Part shown: positions 34,370 through 46,380 of the stretch, piece by piece | How positions within the stretch are numbered: position 1 is the first letter of the stretch | How the letters are laid out: every line of letters starts with the position of its first letter | NCBI RefSeq assembly: GCF_010015585.1 | Contig: NW_022985072.1 | Span: 705,678-769,677, forward strand | Source: Eremomyces bilateralis CBS 781.70 | Lineage: Eukaryota > Ascomycota > Dothideomycetes > Eremomycetales > Eremomycetaceae | DNA: 64,000 nt | Reading direction: 5' to 3' | Notes under the pieces: generated by a model | Databases searched by the model: none | Told to the model about the DNA's origin: nothing | The model's input: only the letters and a program-made list of their open reading frames with translations | Position numbers and translations under genes: made by a program

Positions 34370-34542
34370 CAGTCAACCTTTGCTATAACGATTGAATCCG
34401 TACAGGCGAATCCAATCGTTATAACGCGGATATCGCTAAAATGAATTTTCTTGGCAGCATTGATTGAGAATCCGTGCAGGGAATCTAATCGCTATAACGC
34501 GAATATCGCTGTAGCGGTAATCGTTATAGCGGCGGTTGACTA
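34370..34542. mobile_element. 173-bp MITE with pogo-type ends and TA target duplication
   Basis: Terminal inverted repeats of 24 bases match at 20 positions: 34370-34393 reads cagtcaacc then gctataacgatt after three variable bases, and 34519-34542 carries the inverse. TA flanks both ends (34368-34369 and 34543-34544), the target of Tc1/mariner/pogo transposases. Inside are two direct repeats of about 44 bases (34394-34437 and 34468-34510), each containing another copy of the ataacg core. There is no coding capacity, so mobility would need a transposase in trans. Confidence 0.85.
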
Positions 34543-34544
34543 TA

Positions 34545-35561
34545 CCTGACGTGCCGTGTATTCTCTCTTCTGTAAATCTGTACGGCGAACTTGGTACTCA
34601 TGTGCTAATTTGCCACTGAAATTGCTGATGTCACCCCTGGGACTACGGTGTAGGGCGCTTCTGTCGTATTGCCAACAAATGGCTTACTACCGCCAATGGC
34701 CTTTCAGTCTCCTGGTCCTCCAACTTCGGCTCATCCTCCCATCCGCCTTGACCACCGACATGCCCACCAGTATTTCAGCTCTCGAACTTAGCGCTTTGAA
34801 GACAGTGACAAGACGAAAGTTAGCTTTGGAGAACCCAGAAGATCAGTACAGCCAGTAGATCCTTCGGTTTTCTACCAGTACAAATGAAAGCAGAGCACAG
34901 CCTTCAAAGAGTTGATAATAGTTTAAGCAGAAATATCATGCAGATGATGTACTTTATTCGTCGATTGATTTTCAATGGCGGATGGGAATGACTATGGGAT
35001 GGCTGATAGACCGAGTATGCCGCCACTACAGAGCTAGTCAGATTTCATGTTATTGGGCACTTTTTAGTTCATGAGGTCGCTTTCGGAAAGATTGTGTAAC
35101 GAGTCGAATTGCTAGTCTTTCAGACTGATACCAGGTAAGAAGAGATGGGTGGCATCATCGCCTGAGATTGGCAATTAGTTATGTCATGCAACTGTTGACA
35201 GCACACGCATCGTTGGCAATCCGTACCAGTAGGATGGACTTCAACCACGATGGGCATGCGTCTAAAATGGACACAGTAGCGATACAGAATTTACAGATCC
35301 ATCCCATTCAGTCGGCTATGCTACAAATATAACTTTTAAGGTCTACCCAAACACCAATGCAAGGAGCCGCAGCCCGATCGACGGAGCCGGATGCTGCGTT
35401 CACGCATCAAGGAGGTGAACGAATGTCGGTCACCCTGGATCATGACCAAACCAGGGCGCCGCTCGTCTAAGGTATGCAGTGCTCGCAAGCACGTCTGATG
35501 AGCAGAATGTACGCGAAGCCAGGTATGCAAGATCCCATTCTCTGATCGCACGGTATAATTA
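34545..35561. other. Intergenic, no gene seen
   Basis: 1 kb between the MITE and the 3' end of the nup98/nup96 gene. Short frames (34556-34858 is the longest) show no recognisable domain. It holds the 3' flank of the nucleoporin gene. Confidence 0.5.
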
Positions 35562-38500
35562 TCATCCTCCCGCCATTAGAGACTTATAATACGACAAGCT
35601 CAGATCCATCGTATGCCGCAACGTAGCGTCTTCCGTAAGCGGATACCGCAAGAACTGCGAGCGCCGTTGGGCGAGAGCCTGAGAATTGTCATTAGCACCC
35701 GAACGACCCACCGTCAGAAAAGTAAACTCACCTCGTCTCGCTCTACCTCTCCCGCAACCACCCTCGCCATCTCACTCACCGCCGCCCTCCTCACCGCCGT
35801 CCACCCCCTCTGCTCCCCTGCCACAACACCCAACGCGTTCCCCAACCGCGCCACCAACTCTCGCCGCTCCCGCCGCTCGCTCGCCGCCGTCACATGGATC
35901 AGATCCGTCAGGTACACGAAATTGAAATACAGGCCCCCGCCCGTCTCCCACCCGTCCACCGCGTCCTTCCCGCCCGCGTCCACGAATGTCCCTAGGATCT
36001 CCCGGATGCGGTCGTAGTCCTTCTCGATGATCGCCTTCGGCGCGACGTCCGCGCAGAGCACGGCGTGCGCTTCCGTCCAGAGCGACGCGCGCATAAGGTA
36101 GTGGGCCTGCGCGTCAGGGGCTTGCTGGACGGAGCGGGCGTGTGTGGCGAGCGCGGCGAAGATCCAGTCGCGGGGAATGTTGAAGTGGGAGGTGGCGAGG
36201 TTGTAGAAGGGGTCGGCTTCCAGGGTCGGGATCTCGCCGGCGAAGCGGACCAGGTGGTTTTGGATCAAGGTGGAGCGGAGAGGCTCGGTGAGTTTGATGA
36301 GGGGGTAGAGGGCGATGCGCCAGGTTGCACGTGCCAGATTAGTCTTGTCGGTTGAAGGGACTGGAGAGTTGAGGAGGGAGGTGTACATTAGTAGGGACAA
36401 CTTGTTCGCCGTGTCGTCTTCGTTCTCGGGTGCTATGGCGGACGGGGCGTTGCGGTTCTCCTTGTCGCTATCAGCGCTTGTGGCAGTGATGTCCCGGGCA
36501 CGAAGCATGTGGATCATGTTGTAGGGAAGCTGGCAATCCAATGGGTTGCTAGAGACGTTTTCGACCGCAAGGATCTCGTCCAACCGGAGGCCAGGCATCG
36601 GGACTCGCTGTCCTGCAAACAACTTCAGCAGTCCCCACAGCAGGTCCTCGCGCTCGTTGATGTTCGGATCCTCCCAACGCAACCCAGTCTGGCGCTCCAC
36701 ATACCACGGCACAGGAGTCGCCTGCTCCTGTTTTGAACCCAGCTCTTCGGCAAACTGCTGCACGGCCATCTCAATGGAGTCATTATAACGAAGACCGTAC
36801 CACAATCGCAGCCCGAACGAGCGACGCCAGTCCAAATGGAAACGTTCCGCGATATTGAACGTCGCGGCTCTATTCTCCGCCCCGATGTTGTGACCACCGT
36901 CGCACATGCAGGTATGCCCAGCAAGCAGTTCATAGATCGCTCGAATCGAGTCCTTGATCTCCGAAAGCGTGTCCTGCTTCTGCCACGTCTCCAACTGCTG
37001 CGAAATAGCATCCTGCATCTCGGCACTGGGTCGGCTGAGCTGGGATACCATGGTCGCCAACTTGTAGTCCCGGGCTTCCAGCAGCACCGCGCAAGCTTGC
37101 ACGATGTCGCCGCCGGAGAGGTAGATCAGCGCTCGTTCCTCGGCATCTTCCGCCTCCGCGAGATGCTCTTGCATGTCTTGGCGAACCATCTCCCTCCAGA
37201 ACTGCGCGAGGTTGTCTTTCCGGATCCGCATGAAGATGTTATGCTGGTGTCCGGGGTTGAAGGTTGTCGGGAGCGCATCTGTGATGTCGTCGAACAGGAT
37301 GCTTGCGAGTCGCCAGGTTTGGTACTCGTGCGTGCGAGCGGGAGTGTTGGGGATGATTGCTTTAGCCCAGCTTTTAAAGGTGATTGCATCATTGACCTTG
37401 TTGCTGCTCATAAAGTCGCGCGTGCGAGGATCGGTGACATTAAGAATGAAGTTCTGCGTAGTTTTAGTATTCAACCCAGCGAACAGCATCAATGAACCCT
37501 GACCTCTCGATCGGTGTCGAATTTCACGAAGCGAATATCCCTCTGCGCCGTCCGCACAGGCGCCTTGATATCCCGAAGGATCCCATCAATCGAATGTCCG
37601 GTCAACGATCCCACCATAACAAGCGTCCCATCAGGGTTCCAAGACGTATTTCCGGAGAAGGAACGATCAAGGTGTTTGGCGGTGTCTACGGCGGATCGGT
37701 CACTGGGTCTGGATTTCTTCGAGGCGGGAGACTACGGAAACAACGTCTTAGCAAATATCCTTTTCGTATTGTGCGCTATGCTAGATACATGATTGTGCTT
37801 CTGTACTGGGGGCTTTCATCCTGCAATTTATGACGTGATGCGTGAAGGGGAAGTGATCTGATGTGATCCATTGGGTAGGGTGCACGTGGTGCGATTCTGT
37901 TGGGTGGGGGGAAGGGGTTCAAACCTCAACTGCCTGCCGATTTGATTTCTTCATAATCCCATTCGGTCGTTCATTGCCTCCAAACAATGAATTCATGATG
38001 TCGATGCTGGTCGTGAACGGCATTGACCCGTTCGAGACGACCCGTTCCTTTGGCGTCGGTTCGTCACCGAGCGTGCGTAGGGCACTCGCCTGCGTATCTC
38101 GCAATGCCTGTCGATCTCGCTTCTTCGGGGAAACGGTGTTCTGCAACTGCTCTGCCCAGTCCGCACCAATGACGATCTTCGACTTGGCTGGCGTGTCCAT
38201 CGGAGAGTCGAAGTCGCGTAGAGTATGTTTCAAGATCGACTTCGGCTTGCCGTTTGCTTGAGCGTGTAGTCGGAGAGGAGATCCGAGAGAGGGCTCCGTG
38301 GCTTGGTTGTCGGGCGCTGGGAAGGATCCGGCCATGTTTTGATCCACGTCGAAATTCATGCCGTCAGAGGCCAGATACGAGTCGCGTTCGAGATTCGTGT
38401 CAGCCGGCAAGAGCACGGAGCCATCACCTAAAAAAGGAAGGGCACCGCTCATTGTGGGAATGTCGTCGTGAATGGCAGTGGATTCCTCGAACAGGGCAGC

Positions 38501-41500
38501 ATCGTCGCTAAAGCCGCCCGGGACGCCGTTGCGAAGGCCGGTCTTGAACTGGAAGGTATCTTCAGGGCTAGACTCCCCAGGGCTCATCATGGAGATGTCA
38601 GGGGAGGCGGAGTCCACGGAGACCTGTGTATGGACGGGCTTGTCAGGAGTAGTGTCCATCGGTGCAGCGTCGAAAGCACTGGACAGAAGTTTGCCATCAC
38701 CAGTCTCCTCGTCTTCATATTCCAAGCCGTACGTCGTGTAGTGCTGAACCTTGAACCGCCAGATACCCTTGTCCACATCGTACCCCATGTACTCGGTGTC
38801 CTCAACTGTCATCAACCGTTTGATATGGTTTTCAATGCGCGACCCTTTCTTTTCCAGGACAGGAGCTGATCCGCGTTTGGAGCGAGGCCAGGAGTTTTCA
38901 AGCGTGATGACGGACGGAACATTGAGTCCGTGACCGACAGGGGGCTTCTTGAAACCGCAGTCCCGTCCATAGACAGTCGCCCGTCGGACCTCAAGGACAA
39001 CGATGCCGGGGGCAATGCGATCGGCACCGATATTGGAGAGATCCACATCTCCGAATTCAATGTGACCGACACCGACACGGCCGACGGTGAAGTTGCGAAC
39101 ATTCTTCAGTTGCTCACGAGTCATTCCCTTCAAGGCCTGAACGGGGGGACTCGTCCAGTATGTGCCGGGTTTCTGGTCTACCTGAAGGGAAATCGCGACT
39201 TGGTTTGAGGCGTCGGCAGTTGGAGGGCTTTCGTTCTCCGGAACAATGGCCAGCTCTTTGCCAGTGATGCCGCCAACCTGTTCCATTGGGGGTTGAACCG
39301 GCGCTCCATTGCGCGCGTCTGGGCGTGGCCTCATATAGCTAGCTCCATTGATTGCTGGCGGATGCCTATCCTCTTGCCGACGGATCACAGCTCCGTTGAG
39401 AGTGTCCATGGAATCTGCTCCGCTAGAACTGCTTCGTGGATCCGCATCGGCATCAAAGCTTACTTTCTTTTTCAGGGGACTCTGGAGCTCCAAGCTGCGG
39501 TCAGGGCCGAAGAGAGAGCGGCGAGTGTCGAGTCCACGGTTGATCTGAAGTCGCTTCGCGCCGCCGGTGCTGTGTTGCTTGAGACTGTTATTCAAGAATC
39601 CAGGAGCCAGGAGGCTGTCCTCCGCGTTGTAGGTGTGGCGAAGATTGCTGGTCGAGAGACTTTTGCCTAGCCCAAGACTTCTACCAAAGCTTCCAGTGCC
39701 GAGAAAGCTGGCGCCGAATCCTCCGGGACTCGCGTTGCTGGATGCGGAGCTTGGAGTTCCGTATGTAGAGTATGAGAACCCATAACTGGAAGGGCGCTTC
39801 TGAGGTGTGATAAGCCGGGTCGAAGCATTCGGGTTGATCTTGTGTTGGGGCAGGATCGCTTGCTTCCTAAGTTTCTGTGAACTTGACAAAGGTGTCGCGA
39901 GAGGCCCGACGTTCGCAGCAGGTGTCGCCAAGCTCTGGAATAGTTGGAGGTTTCCGTACGGGTTGTCCATTAGCGATGCGGTCAACGAGGATGGCTGCTG
40001 TTGCTGCTGTTGATTTTGCTGAGATCCCCCGAAAAGACTGCCGCCAGACTGCTGCTGATTCTGTTGGGAGCCAAAGAGACCGCCAGGCTGTTGATTAGTG
40101 TTGGCTTGAGCACCTCCAAAGAGACCGCCGCCAGTACTAGTCCCAGTGCTTCCACCAAATGCTCCGAATGTTGGCTTTGGCTGTGTTGCACCGAACAAGC
40201 CTCCAGTGGGTTGAGTTTGTTGCTGAGGGCCGGCATTTTGAAAGAGACCGGCCCCGGGCTGCTGTGTTCCAGTGCTGGCACCGAAGGGGCTAGGCGCAGC
40301 AGGCTTAGCACCGAACAGGCCACCGGATGGTTGCTGGGTGCTAGCACCGAAGAGACCGCCGCTGGGCTGTTGCTGTTGAGCCTGGCCGAAGGGGCTTGCG
40401 CCTCCGGCGGCTGGCGTGGCTCCAAATGCGCCTGGCTTCTGTTGCTGGGTGGCATTTCCAAATCCAGAGAATATACCACCTTGATTTTGAGTCTGGGTTG
40501 GCTGTTGGCCTTGCTGGCCTCCGAAGCCACCACCAGGCGTGCCCTGCTGGGACCCGAATGCCGGAGCCGTGGAAGTGGCACCGCCAAACAAGCCTCCACC
40601 AGAGGATGTGGTTTGGCCGAATCCAGTGCCGCCGCCGAGCGCACCACCTCCAAAGCCTCCTCCGAACGCAGTCTTATTCTGAGTCTGGTTCTGGGCTCCA
40701 AAGAGGCCGCCGCCGAGACCGCCGCTCGTAGTGGTATTTGTCGCACCGAACATGCCGCCGGATGGTTGACTCGTCGTCGCAGGCGTTGCGCCGAACAGGC
40801 CGCCAGGTTTCGAAGCGGCGCCGAAGAGACCGCCGCCGGTACCAGTAGCACCAGCGTTGTTGCCGAATCCACCACCAAACCCGCCCGATTGCTGAGTCTG
40901 GCCACCACCGAAGGGCGAACTGGTGTTCGTGGTTGTGGTTCCGAACATTCCGCCACCTCCTGCAGAACTGGTGGCACCGAATCCGCTAGTACTAGTACCA
41001 GTGCCTGCTCCAAATCCACCAAATCCGGTGGATTTCCCAAAGCCGCCGGCTTGGCCATTTTCGTTTCCATATTTGCGTCCTTGTGAGTAATCGACTACTC
41101 TCAGCTCTTCGAACGAGAAATTTTGGTAGGGTGGCATGAAGCTGATGCTCTGGTACTGTGCCGTCCCGCTCGCGCCATCTTTTTCGCTTGTGACTTGGAA
41201 TTGCGTCTGGCCAGTCCCGTTGTTCGCGGTCGGTTGATTGAAAGCAGTCCCACTGCCACCTCCGAATGCTGAGGGCGACGCGCCGAAGGTACCAGTTCCT
41301 TGCCCACTAGTGCCGAAGGCATTGGTGCCACCAGTGCCACCCCCGAAGGCTGATTTCTGGCCGCCTCCAAAGACACCGCCTCCTGTGTTGGAGGTTCCTG
41401 TGCCGAATCCTCCTGATGTCCCGGTGTTTCCGAAACCGCCTCCAAAGCCAGATCCGCCACCGGTCGTAGCTGTCCCACCACCGAAGAGGGATGAAGACGA

Positions 41501-42203
41501 TGTTGTACCGGAGCCAAATGCGGGTTTGTTGAAAAGAGAGGTGTTCTGAGTATTTGAACCGAAGGTCCCTGAAATAGGTGATATTGTTAGCTGGTTGTTG
41601 AACCTAACCTTCCTGTCCGCCATGATGAGACAAAGCGTAGTGAGATAGTTGATTCTGGAAAGTGAATTGCGGAGAGGAGGATGAGTAGAATCAATGTTTT
41701 GAATTGATCATGGGGATGGAAGGAATTTTGAAGTCGACAGGGCGCTGTGTGAAACAAGTGACAATGCTTGGTTCATTATCTCAAGGCATTCACTTGTTTC
41801 ATAGTCACATGCAGTGAAAGCGAACATAAAGTGAGCATGAATGAAGGGCATGTGAACGCACCTGAGCCTGAGCCAAATCCACCACCGGTACTAGATTGGC
41901 CACCGCCAAAGATGCCTCCTCCGGTGTTTCCAGTCTGACCAAAGCCACCTCCAGCTGCAGGTGCTCCAAAACCTATTGGGTTGACATTCTCAGTTCTTGT
42001 TGCTACTGGCATGGTTGCTGCAAACGACAAAATGAAATCGATGATAAGTATGATGGCAGGCGGGAAAGGTATGAAATCGTCCACGTACCTGGAGACTGAT
42101 TACTGGTATTCGCACTCCCAAACCCTCCAAACCCAGTCGACTGATTGGTGTTGGAGCCGAAGCCACCACCACCACCTCCACTACCAAAGCCGCCGAAAGC
42201 CAT
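35562..42203 (-). CDS. sonB: Nup98/Nup96 nucleoporin precursor (SonB type), autoproteolytic
   Basis: Precursor that cleaves itself into an FG-repeat nucleoporin (Nup98) and a Y-complex scaffold protein (Nup96). Six exons: 42203-42089, 42017-41862, 41568-37925, 37731-37504, 37453-35732 and 35678-35562; all phases join, giving 1993 residues. The N-terminus is FG/GLFG-rich, with a GLEBS Rae1-binding motif (YQSISFMPPYQNFSFEELRV) between FG blocks. The autoproteolytic domain starts YWTSPPVQALKGMTREQL and ends at HYTTYG; cleavage is expected between Tyr1034 and Thr1035 (codons 38740-38735), where many orthologues have His-Phe-Ser. Nup96 follows (WNPDGTLV, WRLASILFDD, FNIAERFHLDWRRSFGLRLW) and ends RHTMDLSLSYYKSLMAGG. 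Another ATG (41623) opens in the 293-base second intron in frame with exon 3. The GTTTGA donor after codon 1305 is the weakest junction. Confidence 0.95.
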
Positions 42204-42904
42204 GGTGATAACTTTCCGCTCGGCCAAATGTCCGCGTCTCTCGCGTGTTCCGCAACGACCAAGCTATCCGCGCGTACGATAGATCCAAGGAACCGAAATC
42301 GAAACCGAAATGGCCGTCACGTCGAAAGAAATGGATCGCGCGGCCTGGAACGAGAGTGGGCGCGGGTGAAGGCGAAAGTTCGCGGTTGACCCTGGCCGAT
42401 GGGGTTTGCGCGTATATGGTCACGGTATAGGGCCGGATCGAAAACGAAATGGCGCGAGAATAGAAAAGAAGAGAATATAGAAGAGGGGAAGTCCGAGATG
42501 CAGACAGCGGCGCGCGGGTTGCGCAGAATTGTCGCGTTCAACTTCCGCTCACTGATGAACGAGTGATGGGGAAAGGACTCGGTGCAGAGAGAGAAGGTGC
42601 GACCTCTGAGCTGTCCTTCCTTGTCAGGCGTGGTGTGTCAAACAGGAGTCTTGGCATGCAGGGGTAATAGTATCACGTGGCTGCTTAGAGAGTGGTGAAT
42701 CTCAGGCATTAAGGCGTTAAAGGCATCAAATCCACCTCATCGATCCATGTCCATGCACGCGGTGGACAGAAATCCTCGCATTGCCGAAGTGCACCCACCA
42801 CCAATACGGGGATCTTCTTCACCAAATCACCACCTGTACAGTCACTTATTATGAGTCTAGATATGATGAAATACGTTGATTTACGTCATGTTGGCGATTA
42901 ACTT
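42204..42904. promoter_or_regulatory. Promoter region of nup98/nup96
   Basis: 700 bases upstream of the nucleoporin gene. The stretch 42204-42640 is the likely leader and promoter. 42660-42904 is the flank of the Tc1 remnant; the motif cagtcacttattatgag near 42838 could be an element end, but no inverted partner was found. Confidence 0.4.
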
Positions 42905-44058
42905 TCAAGCGGTCTTCATATTAGGAATTATTTGCCCCTCTGCGTCAATCACCGCCTGTAGCCTCTGTGGCATTGAATCCACGCGTTTATTACCATAATC
43001 CAGTCTTGCTTGATCCCATCCCAGCCCTCTTTCAATAGCTGTTGGGTCTCATCCGGCTCCCAATGGGTGAATTTCTTTAAATGTTGCTTCATCGGTTGAA
43101 AACAATCCTCGATGATCGCGAGATCTGGAGATCCTGCGCAATTAAAGTAGTGTTCTAAACCGTTCTTCTCCTTCCATAGCTTGACGATGTTTTCCTTGGT
43201 CCTGGCGGGGGCGTGGCCTGAGTCTTGGTCCTCCTCTAACACAAAATTATCCCCATTTTGGATCCATGGTTTGATAATGGGATTCAGGACGGAATCGATA
43301 TAAACGCGTTGCGACATCTTGCCAATGGTATTTGTCGGGGTTGTGTAGGATATCAAGTCAGACTTGAACTCGTATCCGGCAGCACCCCATACATGTACTC
43401 TCTTTTTGTCTCTCTCTTCAATTTCACCTTCTCTCTACACACATTTATTACAATATCTTTCGCCTTTACGACGAATGATATAGAGCTTGCCTTGGGAACC
43501 AAGCCCAGCATGGGACTCGTCGCTGAAACGGACCCTCCGCCAGTGATATGCTGTGGGATACCGGCCCTTCATAAAGGCTGCCCAATCGACACGCCTTTTG
43601 GCAAGGTCTTTAGATATCCACGCCTTATTACAGGCAATACAACAGTGGTACTCCATCGTCCCCATCGCCCTCCTAACGGTTCTTCCGCTAACATCGAGTC
43701 CTGCCTCATAACCAAGGGCATCCCATGTGATTGTTCTGCCGTAGACATCGAGCTCCTCAAGGATCCTCTCCATCTCGTGGATATCCTTGGTGGCGATGAG
43801 TCGGGAGCGCCCACGGGGGTCTTCCCCGGGGGGGAACCGGCGCCTATCACGATCGGCATGGATGATATCCATACCGGTCCTCCACGGGACCCCCTCCGCC
43901 TGAAAGACCTCGCTTTTGGTATACAATGGGTTAAAACCATGCCTGCGTTGTTGGGTCTCCACGAAGTTGACGGCACCACGGATACGTGATCTTTCCGTAG
44001 AATCCCTATGGGGATGCCTTCGGGATAGATCATGATGGTTTTCGCGAAATGGGATCAT
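42905..44058 (-). pseudogene. Decayed Tc1/mariner-type transposase
   Basis: Minus-strand fungal Tc1-like transposase. Blocks in order: ERSRIRGAVNFVETQ and KSEVFQAEGVPWRTGM (helix-turn-helix), GRTITWDALGYEAGLDVSGR, MEYHCCIACNKAWISKDLAK, catalytic VRFSDESHAGLGSQGKLYII, KRVHVWGAAGYEFKSDL, catalytic VLEEDQDSGHAP, catalytic GSPDLAIIEDCF and PQRLQAVIDAEGQ. All three acidic positions remain. Two breaks are seen: an in-frame TAG at 43435-43437 after NKCV (a Gln codon would fit), and a one-base frameshift near 42995 that separates GIKQDWIM from KRVDSMPQRLQ; the shifted frame ends at 42905. The start near 44058 is uncertain. No terminal repeats were defined. Confidence 0.88.
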
Positions 44059-44078
44059 ATTAAAATAATGTGTATTAA

Positions 44079-44723
44079 TTATTTGTAGAATGCCGTGAAT
44101 GCAAGATTGTCCATGCTGGTCAGCGTGCCTGGATGCTCTGCACCAAGCACCCTCTTGGACGTATCCATCATTTGCGCCTCCAGCTCTTCGGCCTCCTTCC
44201 ATCGGCCTTGATTCCAGTACGTCGACGCCAGGTTATTCATGCTGGTCAGCGTGTGTGGATGCTCTGCGCCAAGCACCCTCTTAGACGCCTCCATCACTTG
44301 CACCTCCAGCTCTTCGGCCTCCTTCCATCGATCTTGCTCCAACAATTCAGAAGGTAATTACTGGGTTCCTAAAATCGAGCAATTGATGGTTAATCTAACT
44401 GTGCTATGGCCCTCCGTCCAATGGTTGCCGCAAGGAGCGTCATCTCCATTTTCTCTGGCGATAGCTTCCGCCATTTGACGGACTCTTGCGTACGAAGGAG
44501 CCCTGGCGGCGACTTCTTCTTCTATAATCCATTCGACGAGCCATTTCTCCTGATATGGAGACAATTTTTGAAACCTCTTGGCTCCATCCTGGTGGGATAT
44601 TGAGCCATTCAGTCGGGAGCGAAGCGTTGATCTCTTGATGCCGTATTCATCCGCACATTGGTTTAAGGAATTGAATTTTTCATCATGAAACGCCTGTATA
44701 GCGACTTCATTCACAGGAGGCAT
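44079..44723 (-). pseudogene. Helix-turn-helix (pogo/CENP-B type) frame continuing into TPR repeats, one stop between
   Basis: From the ATG at 44723 the protein reads MPPVNEVAIQAFHDEKFNSL and CADEYGIKRSTLRSRLNGSI, a psq-type HTH, then KLSPYQEKWLVEWIIEEE and ARAPSYARVRQMAEAIAREN, the CENP-B/Tc5-type DNA-binding half of pogo transposases. It stops at TAA (44358-44360). The same frame continues with LLEQDRWKEAEELEVQVMEA, SKRVLGAEHPHTLTSMNNLA and a second copy: two kinesin-light-chain-type TPR units, as in fungal NLR-like proteins, ending at 44079. So a pogo N-terminus lies in frame with a TPR fragment. Either two relics abut by chance or this is a broken chimeric gene. Neither half is complete. 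Confidence 0.75.
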
Positions 44724-45420
44724 TTTCAGTATAGCATCTCATTTTGTTGAATTGATTGATGGAGTAGAGTATAGATCTACAGAAATCTACCTATCTTGGT
44801 TGGGTGCACGAAAACAGGGGTCGCTGACTTACAGTCAACTCTCAGTGGCGCGATCCTTGGTTAAGGGATACTCGCAGTACAGTGATATGATCTAAGTTAG
44901 CGGTTATAATTTATAGGACAGAGGTTTGAGAGTCAAGCTCCAGGTTGGTCCGACTAGCTGTATGGTCTGGCTTCTTCCGGTAGCCTCCTTAGCCAAATGA
45001 CCTGGTGGCGTGACTGATAACAAGCAAAGTTTACGGAAGTTCGCCACAGAGGTTGGTACTTCTAACCTGAACCTAATTACAGGCAACAATGCGACAGCAA
45101 CACCGCATGATCTCGGAGATCGCATTGGACCTCATCAATTGCCCAGACGCGCCAAAAACCTTGAGAATACAAGAATAGAACGACAATGATATTCAAGATG
45201 TAATTAGTGACTGCAAGAGTGCACGCCATTCACGTGATCCGATATCTGCGCCAAAAACGCGTGCGGCGTGTCGCGTCTACCCAATCCAAGAACCTTCATT
45301 CCGCCCACCATATTATTCCTCTCTCCCAGCCTCCCCACCACCAAATCCCTCCTCACACCCTCTCGATCCCCCCAATTCACAAACCCCCCCATCCTCCAAC
45401 CCCACCATCTACCCACCCCA
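44724..45420. other. Intergenic upstream of cdc31
   Basis: Flank of the HTH-TPR relic and promoter of cdc31. At 44830-44845, TA followed by cagtcaactctcag resembles a pogo-type element end, but no inverted partner was found to the right. A CACGTG box is at 45231-45236. Confidence 0.4.
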
Positions 45421-46317
45421 ATGGCATCCAACACACCCTTCCCACCGCGCAGCAGCGTCGGCTTCGGCCGCGGGGCCATCGCATCCGGCTCGCAGCAACC
45501 CCAGCAATCCCACACCCTCGGCGCGGCGGCGGCACAGCAGCAGCGGGAGCGGGAACGAGTGGAGCGCGAGCGATTGGAGAGGGAGAGGCTGGAGCGGGAG
45601 AAGGCGAGTCAGCAGGTGCAGTTTGGGGATTTGAGCGAGGAGCAGAGGGAGGAGGTTCAGGAGGCGGTGAGTGGATTCTTGAGTGGTCGGAAGGGAAGAG
45701 ATGGGGGGATGGGGAGGGAGGGGGAGAGGGGGAAGATGGGGGAGCGAGATGGGGGAGGGAAAATCATGGCTGACGAAGGATGACAGTTCAATTTGTTCGA
45801 TATGGATCGGGATGGACATCTAGACTACCACGAATTGAAAGTTGCGATGAAGGCACTTGGGTTCGATTTACCGAAAAACGAGATCCAGCAAATCCTCACG
45901 ACGCGCGGGTACGTCTCTGCTTCCTCTCCCCAACTTCCTTCTACACCACCAGCCTAGCTAACCCCTCTCCTCCCCAGCATCCCCACCCAAAACCTCAAAA
46001 CCTCCTCCAAAGTCCCCCAAACCGCCCCCCCCTCCCTCGTCGGCACCAACAAGCTCCTCCTTCCGCGCCCGACCTTCGAAACCCTCATGGCCTCCATGAT
46101 CCTCAACCGCGATCCTCGCGACGAGATCCTGCGCGCCTTCGACCTGTTCGACGAGAATCGGACGGGGAAGATCGGGCTGGACGATTTAAGAAGGGTGGCA
46201 AGGGAGTTGGGCGAGCAGTTGAGCGAGGAGGACTTGGCGGCCATGATCGATGAGTTTGATTTGGATGGGGATGGGATGATTGATCGGGATGAGTTTGTGG
46301 GGATTTGTTTGGGGTAG
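45421..46317 (+). CDS. cdc31: Centrin Cdc31 (spindle pole body EF-hand protein)
   Basis: Calcium-binding centrin needed for spindle pole body duplication. Exons 45421-45666, 45787-45908 and 45978-46317 encode 235 residues, longer than yeast Cdc31 because of an N-terminal extension of about 80 residues (Gly/Ala/Gln-rich, then a charged [20 protein letters not shown] helix). EF-hand 1 is canonical ([12 protein letters not shown]). The second EF-hand position is replaced by a Pro/Ser/Thr-rich loop ([19 protein letters not shown]). EF-hand 3 ([12 protein letters not shown]) is followed by [20 protein letters not shown], a centrin hallmark, and EF-hand 4 is canonical ([12 protein letters not shown]). 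Introns have GT-AG ends and join in phase. The identification as Cdc31 rather than calmodulin rests on that hallmark. Confidence 0.9.
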
Positions 46318-46380
46318 GGAGGGGGGCGAAAAGGGATAATGAATGAGGTGTTGGGCTGAATCCTGGGTACGTAAGGGTTT

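Noticed and set aside
39982-41086. Long frames on both strands overlapping the FG-repeat region
   Set aside because: Shadows of the GC-rich FG/GLFG repeats of Nup98.
43258-43989. 243-residue plus frame opposite the Tc1 transposase
   Set aside because: Antisense shadow; the minus strand has the full set of transposase motifs.
44830-44860. TA-cagtcaactctcag as the end of a pogo element
   Set aside because: Oriented rightwards with no inverted partner found before cdc31; not enough to call an element.
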